In this document: positions 59,877 through 64,000 of the stretch, piece by piece
How the letters are laid out: each line of letters opens with the position of its first letter
Position numbering within the stretch: position 1 is the stretch's first letter
NCBI RefSeq assembly: GCF_024172185.1
Contig: NZ_JAMZEC010000001.1
Span: forward strand, 2,418,001-2,482,000
Length of the DNA stretch: 64,000 nucleotides
Direction of reading: 5' to 3'
DNA from: Nonomuraea roseoviolacea subsp. carminata
GTDB taxonomy: Bacteria > Actinomycetota > Actinomycetes > Streptosporangiales > Streptosporangiaceae
The notes under the pieces: generated by a model
Told to the model about the DNA's origin: nothing
The model's input: only the letters and a program-made list of their open reading frames with translations
The model's database searches: none
Translations under genes and position numbers: made by a program

Positions 59877-60824
59877 TTAGACGAGAACGTGCTCTCGGCT
59901 CTCCTGCCGGGAGGACACGGTGTGCCGGCGCGTGAAGCGCCACATCCGGTAGACAAGGAAGATCTCGTTGGCGAGCAGCAGCACCCCGGCGACCGCGGAC
60001 ACCGGCACCAGCGCGGCCACGCCGACGACCGGCGCGACCACGAACACCGCGGCGTGGAACTCGATGCCGCTGATCACGTGGGTGCGGATGCGGCGGCGGG
60101 CGAGGTACCTGTTGAGCCGCCGGGAGAACTTGCGGTTGCGGCCCCTCCGGCGGGCGGCGGCCGCCACGTGCTCCACCGCCTCGTCGTCGTCGACGGCCGC
60201 GCCGCCGACCGGCTCGTCGTCGCCCTCGCCCAGCGACGGCTCATCGGTGATCCGCAGGTCGGGAACGGGCTCCCGGACGGCCGTCGCGTAGTCCCGATGC
60301 CAGACCCGGGCGGCCTCCCTCAGCTCGGCGGCCTCCACCCGCGACTCCCTGATGATCTCCCGCACCCGCTTCATCTGCGGCGCGTTGACGTACCGGAACA
60401 GGTCCAGCACGGCGACCCCCGCGCCAAGCAGGATGAACCGCACGTCACCGGTGAGCGCGTACTGCCCGTAGGCCAGGCCGGTCGCGCAGAGGACCACCCG
60501 CACCCGGTCGCCCACGTAGTCGAGCCAGAGCCCGAAGGGCGTCCCCGTGCCCTTCAGCCGGGCGATCTTCCCGTCCACGCAGTCGACCATGAAGCTGAGG
60601 TAGAACGCCGCCGCGCCCGCGACCAGCAGGTCCAGGGCGAAGCAGACGGCCGAGACCAGGCCGATGACCAGCGACAGCACGGTGAGCTCGTTGGGCGTGA
60701 TCCGCGTCCGGTTGGCCACCAGCAGAGCCGTCCGGCAGGCCAGCGGGTCCACGAGGTACACGGTCCACCAGGAGTCTCTCCGCTTGCGTGTCGCGTGGAC
60801 GTCATCGAGCGAATAGGACCTCAT
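59877..60824 (-). CDS. CDP-alcohol phosphatidyltransferase family protein
   Basis: 315 residues with the complete active-site motif DCVDGKIARLKGTGTPFGLWLDYVGDR (DX2DGX2ARX8GX3DX3D) in a six-helix membrane core. A charged insertion of about 80 residues (EPSLGEGDDEPVGGAAVDDDEAVEH) interrupts the C-terminal helices, unusual for phospholipid synthases. It may join a CDP-activated alcohol to a polyol for the polymer or lipid. ATG 60824 is preceded by TGGAA. It lies in the same gene run as the sulfotransferase and GT2. Confidence 0.9.
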   Translation of the reverse strand: MRSYSLDDVHATRKRRDSWWTVYLVDPLACRTALLVANRTRITPNELTVLSLVIGLVSAVCFALDLLVAGAAAFYLSFMVDCVDGKIARLKGTGTPFGLWLDYVGDRVRVVLCATGLAYGQYALTGDVRFILLGAGVAVLDLFRYVNAPQMKRVREIIRESRVEAAELREAARVWHRDYATAVREPVPDLRITDEPSLGEGDDEPVGGAAVDDDEAVEHVAAAARRRGRNRKFSRRLNRYLARRRIRTHVISGIEFHAAVFVVAPVVGVAALVPVSAVAGVLLLANEIFLVYRMWRFTRRHTVSSRQESREHVLV

Positions 60825-60872
60825 GGATTCCAGGATGACTACTCGCCGTGACCTCAGAACCACCGTCTGGAA

Positions 60873-62321
60873 CTACTGGGTGATGTCCATGCCCGTTCTT
60901 GACCATCCCGGCACGGACAACCGCCACGTCCGGTTGCCGTCCCCGTCGCGGAAGCAGCCCTCCATCACCAGCCCACGCGTCTCCACCTGCGCGTGCAGGC
61001 GCCAGGTGGGGCCGCCGCGGCGCAGCCGGCGCGGGTCGATCTCGGCCACCAGGCGGCCCGGCCCGAGCCGCCTGGACGGCAGCGGCACCTTGCGGCTGCC
61101 GTCGCTCAGCCACACCTCGATCTTGCGCGGTCTGCGCTCCACCCGGTGCAGGGCCACCTCGCCGATCACGGCGAAGCCCTGACCGTCCCATCGGCACTCC
61201 TCGACCCGGGCCAGCACCTTGATCTCGTCGCGGGCGTCGTACACCTCGTCGGGGATGCGCAGCGACCGGTCACGGAAGTACGGGTAGTCGCCGTACCAGC
61301 CGACGCGGCGCAGCCCGCGCGGCACGATGCGCGCGGCCTCCTCCGACGACCTCCTGAACTCGCGCACCCGGCGCAGCTCCTTGACCAGCCCGCGCTCCAC
61401 CAGGTGCAGCTCCAGCCGCCGCAGCGACGGCGCGGTCGCCAGCACGCCGGGACTGAGCACGGCCAGCCACTGGCGAGCGAGGTCCAGCAGCGGCTCCAGC
61501 TCGTCGGCCTCGGCGTGCTCCAGCGCCTGGAACAGGAAGACGATGTCCTTCTCCAGCACCAGGCCGTCGAAGGAGCGGGTCAGCTCCGGCGCCTCCTCCT
61601 GCAGGAACGACCGGACGGCCCGGATGGCCTCCAGCCGGTCGGCGAGGTTGGGCAGCTCGGCCCGCCGCTGCGTGATCGAGGCGCCCCCCGCCTCGCGCCT
61701 GCGCCAGTGGTAGACGACGTCCGGCAGCAGGTCCACGCTGGCGGCCAGCACGTGGGCGCGCATGCTGAGCGGCACGTCCTCGTAGATGCCCTGCCGGAAG
61801 CGCAGCCGGTGCTCGTACCAGAACTCCTTGCGGTAGAGCTTGTTCCACACCGTGCGGTCCCTGACCAGCGCCCGCCGGTCCATGATGTGCGTGCGCCGCA
61901 CCTCACGCCTGAACAGCTTCTCGTGCAGCGACGACGGCGACAGCTCGCCGTCCTCCATGCGCCGCACCCCGCCGCACGCCAGGTCGGAGCCGGTCCGCTC
62001 CAGCGAGGAGACCAGCAACTCGTACGCCTCGGCCGGCACGACGTCGTCGCTGTCGGCGAACGCCAGGTACGACCCGCGGGCCCACCGGACCCCCTCGTTG
62101 CGGGCCGGGCCGGGCCCCCGGTTGGGCTGGCGCACCACGGTGAAGCGCGGGTCCCGGGAGGCGAACCCCTCCGCGATCCGGCGGCTGCCGTCCACCGAGC
62201 CGTCGTCCACCAGGATGACCTCGATGTCGTTCAGCGTCTGGGCCGCCAGCGACTCCAGGCACTCGGCGATGTACTGCTCCACGTTGAAGAACGGGACGAC
62301 GACGCTGACCAGGGGCGCCAT
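60873..62321 (-). CDS. GT2 family glycosyltransferase
   Basis: 482 residues. The N-terminal GT2 domain is clear (PLVSVVVPFFNVEQYIAECLESL, LVDDGSVDGS, FADSDDVVPAEAYELL); the later half (from about residue 300) is a separate beta-rich/helical part of unknown role ending in a W-rich stretch. It would transfer a sugar at the cytoplasmic face. ATG 62321 has AAGGAG eight bases upstream. It is the first gene of a minus-strand run with the phosphatidyltransferase and sulfotransferase. Confidence 0.93.
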   Translation of the reverse strand: MAPLVSVVVPFFNVEQYIAECLESLAAQTLNDIEVILVDDGSVDGSRRIAEGFASRDPRFTVVRQPNRGPGPARNEGVRWARGSYLAFADSDDVVPAEAYELLVSSLERTGSDLACGGVRRMEDGELSPSSLHEKLFRREVRRTHIMDRRALVRDRTVWNKLYRKEFWYEHRLRFRQGIYEDVPLSMRAHVLAASVDLLPDVVYHWRRREAGGASITQRRAELPNLADRLEAIRAVRSFLQEEAPELTRSFDGLVLEKDIVFLFQALEHAEADELEPLLDLARQWLAVLSPGVLATAPSLRRLELHLVERGLVKELRRVREFRRSSEEAARIVPRGLRRVGWYGDYPYFRDRSLRIPDEVYDARDEIKVLARVEECRWDGQGFAVIGEVALHRVERRPRKIEVWLSDGSRKVPLPSRRLGPGRLVAEIDPRRLRRGGPTWRLHAQVETRGLVMEGCFRDGDGNRTWRLSVPGWSRTGMDITQ

Positions 62322-62478
62322 GCCAGGGCTCCTTGTGTGCGGGGGACGGGTCCGAGGGCAGCATGCCGCCGCCATGGCCCGGTGGCCGCTGTCGATGCCC
62401 CTCCCTGATCAGCTCTTTACCGGGCGCATAGTCCGCTACGGTGTGGACGTAACCAGACACAGAGCGTGAGGGGGTCCG

Positions 62479-62988
62479 GTGCTCCGACAGGTTCGCGACG
62501 ACGATCTGCCCGCCATGCTCAGCTGGCGCAACCACCCGAGGGTTCGCCAGGCCAGCTTCACCACCCACGTGATCAGCGAGGAGGAGCACGCCCGCTGGTG
62601 GGCCGGGGTGCGCGCCGACCCGTCCCGGCTGGTGCTCGTCTACGAGCACGGCGGGACCGCCTGCGGCGTGGTCACCTTCTCCGGGCTCGGCCCGGAGCGG
62701 CCGATCGCCACCTGGGGCTTCTACCTCGACCTCGCGGGGCTGGAGCGGCGGGGCGAGATGATCGCCGCGTGGTTCGGCGTCGAGCGCGCGGCGATCCGCC
62801 ACGCCTTCGACGTGCTGGAGCTGACGGCCCTGCGGGGCGAGGTGCTGGCCGGCAACCAGGCCGTCCGCCTCCTGCACGACCGCTTCGGCTTCAAGGAGAC
62901 CGGCGGCTACCGGCGCGTCATCGACGGCACGACCGTGGACGTGGTGACCGTCGAGCTCACCCGCCCGGCCACCGGGAGGCGGGCATGA
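62479..62988 (+). CDS. PseH-like N-acetyltransferase
   Basis: 169 residues of the GNAT fold close to PseH: MLSWRNHPRVRQASFTTHVIS, then ATWGFYLDLAGLERRGEM and RGEVLAGNQAVRLLHDRFGFKETGGYRR. PseH acetylates UDP-4-amino-4,6-dideoxy-AltNAc in pseudaminic acid synthesis. GTG 62479 follows GAGGGGG. Its ATGA overlap with the synthase gene downstream, a Pse enzyme, supports the assignment; other pathway genes (pseB, C, F, G) would lie outside. Confidence 0.85.
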   Translation: MLRQVRDDDLPAMLSWRNHPRVRQASFTTHVISEEEHARWWAGVRADPSRLVLVYEHGGTACGVVTFSGLGPERPIATWGFYLDLAGLERRGEMIAAWFGVERAAIRHAFDVLELTALRGEVLAGNQAVRLLHDRFGFKETGGYRRVIDGTTVDVVTVELTRPATGRRA

Positions 62989-64000
62989 GGCCCCTGACGA
63001 TCGCCGGCCGCCGCGTCGGCCCCGGCGAGCCGCCGTTCGTCGTCGCCGAGATGTCCGGCAACCACGACGGCAGCCTCGACCGCGCCCTGGCCATCGTCGA
63101 GGCCGTGGCCGCGAGCGGCGCCCACGCGCTGAAGCTGCAGACCTACCGGCCCGACACCATCACGATCGACGCCGACGGCCCGGCCTTCCGCCTCGGCTCG
63201 GGCCACGAGCTGTGGGGCGGCGAGCGGCTCTACGACCTGTACCTGCGGGCCCACACGCCGTGGGAGTGGCACGAGCCGCTCTTCGCCAGGGCGCGGGAGC
63301 TGGGGCTCGCCGTGTTCTCCTCGCCGTTCGACCCGACGGCCGTCGAGCTGCTGGAGAAGCTCGGCTGCCCCGCGTACAAGATCGCCTCGTCCGAGCTGGT
63401 GGACCTGCCGCTGATCCGGCTCGTCGCGGCCACCGGCAAGCCGCTCGTGCTGTCCACGGGCATGGCCACGGCCGGCGAGATCGACGCGGCCGTGACGGCG
63501 GCCCGCGAGGCCGGCTGCGCCGAGCTGGCCGTGCTCGCCTGCACCGCCTCCTACCCGGCCTCGCCCGCCGAGAGCGACCTGCGGCGGCTGCCGCTGCTGG
63601 CCGGGCTCACCGGCGCGGTGGTCGGCGTCTCCGACCACACGCCGGGCATCGGCGCGGCGCTCGCGGCGGTCGCCCTCGGCGCCTGCCTCATCGAGAAGCA
63701 CGTGACGCCGGACCGGGCGGGCGGCGGGGTGGACGCGGCGTTCTCGCTGGAGCCGGCCGAGCTGGCGGCGCTGGTCGTGGAGAGCGAGCGGGCCTGGCAG
63801 GCGCTCGGCGAGGCCCGCCTGGGGCCCCGGCCGTCGGAGCGCGAGGGGCTGCGCTTCCGCCGGTCGCTCTACGTGGTCACCGGCGTGCGGGCGGGCGAGC
63901 CGGTGACGGAGCGCAACGTCCGCTCCATCCGGCCCGCGGGCGGGCTGCCGCCCGCGGCGCTGGCCGAGGTGACGGGGCGCCGCTTCACCCGCGACGTGCC
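62985..64000 (+). CDS. Pseudaminic acid synthase-like (PseI/NeuB family), 3' end outside window
   Basis: 338 codons are visible before the window ends. FVVAEMSGNHDGSLDRALAIVEA is the NeuB/PseI start (EMSGNH variant), LKLQTYRPDTITID the metal and PEP region, SSPFDPTAVELLEKLG and AYKIASSELVDLPLI continue the barrel, and SDHTPGIGAALAAVALGA its end; the SAF antifreeze-like domain (RRSLYVVTGVRAGEPVTERNVRSIRP) is being read at the edge. It condenses a 6-deoxy-hexose with PEP to a nonulosonic acid. ATG 62985 overlaps the PseH stop. Confidence 0.92.
   Translation, partial: MRPLTIAGRRVGPGEPPFVVAEMSGNHDGSLDRALAIVEAVAASGAHALKLQTYRPDTITIDADGPAFRLGSGHELWGGERLYDLYLRAHTPWEWHEPLFARARELGLAVFSSPFDPTAVELLEKLGCPAYKIASSELVDLPLIRLVAATGKPLVLSTGMATAGEIDAAVTAAREAGCAELAVLACTASYPASPAESDLRRLPLLAGLTGAVVGVSDHTPGIGAALAAVALGACLIEKHVTPDRAGGGVDAAFSLEPAELAALVVESERAWQALGEARLGPRPSEREGLRFRRSLYVVTGVRAGEPVTERNVRSIRPAGGLPPAALAEVTGRRFTRDV

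Overview
High-GC actinobacterial chromosome segment. A SigE-family ECF sigma factor, an ECF41/SigJ-type sigma factor, a WhiB protein, a DUF6350 membrane protein and the order sucC-sucD-DUF6350-purN-purH-folD all fit a filamentous actinomycete. A Streptosporangiales relative such as Nonomuraea is my inference; nothing here proves the genus. I recognised no rRNA, tRNA, CRISPR array, intact insertion sequence, or PKS/NRPS cluster.

Layout. 1-19.8 kb: accessory transport and regulation. It holds five MFS exporters, often next to a divergent or adjacent regulator (AraC, HxlR, XRE-cupin). It also has a nitroreductase, an OlsBA-like ornithine-lipid pair, a thioredoxin-reductase-like flavoprotein, an alpha/beta hydrolase, an SMI1/KNR4 protein, two ECF sigma factor loci and a TetR/oxidoreductase pair. 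19.8-24 kb: a worn island with a frameshifted HigB-like toxin beside an intact XRE antitoxin, a DUF4406-like protein, a GNAT gene cut before its acetyl-CoA site, an aminoglycoside-type nucleotidyltransferase, a Nudix hydrolase, a DinB-like protein and a dense hairpin cluster. 24-36 kb: core metabolism on the minus strand (folD, purH, purN, DUF6350, sucD, sucC). A ROK kinase and a small membrane protein lie between folD and purH. A cassette of WXG100-like/YbaB-like proteins (28.7-31.4 kb) lies between purN and DUF6350.

36-50 kb: envelope and housekeeping genes: a secreted protein, galE, an L,D-transpeptidase lipoprotein, pcrA, a PIG-L deacetylase, a CPBP protease, whiB, a zinc metallopeptidase lipoprotein, a glutamate-cysteine-ligase-like enzyme, and a LuxR response regulator/PspC-kinase pair divergent from a PspC-LiaF-like protein. 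50.3-54.9 kb: a four-gene molybdenum hydroxylase operon in S-L-M-G order with the form II CoxL signature AYRGAGR. 55-64 kb: a surface glycopolymer locus with a GT2/CDP-glycerol glycerophosphotransferase fusion, a GT4, a sulfotransferase, a CDP-alcohol phosphatidyltransferase, a GT2, and PseH- and PseI-like enzymes. The last gene runs off the window. Together these suggest a teichoic-acid-like polymer carrying a pseudaminic-acid-type nonulosonic acid.

Two patterns cut across the window. Several genes have no Shine-Dalgarno sequence but a TANNNT -10 box ending 6-8 nt before the start codon, as in leaderless transcripts. At five loci a short tandem duplication lies on or just past a stop codon. 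Gene starts were chosen by ribosome-binding site, leaderless -10 box or family alignment; functions come from family recognition by eye, without database searches.
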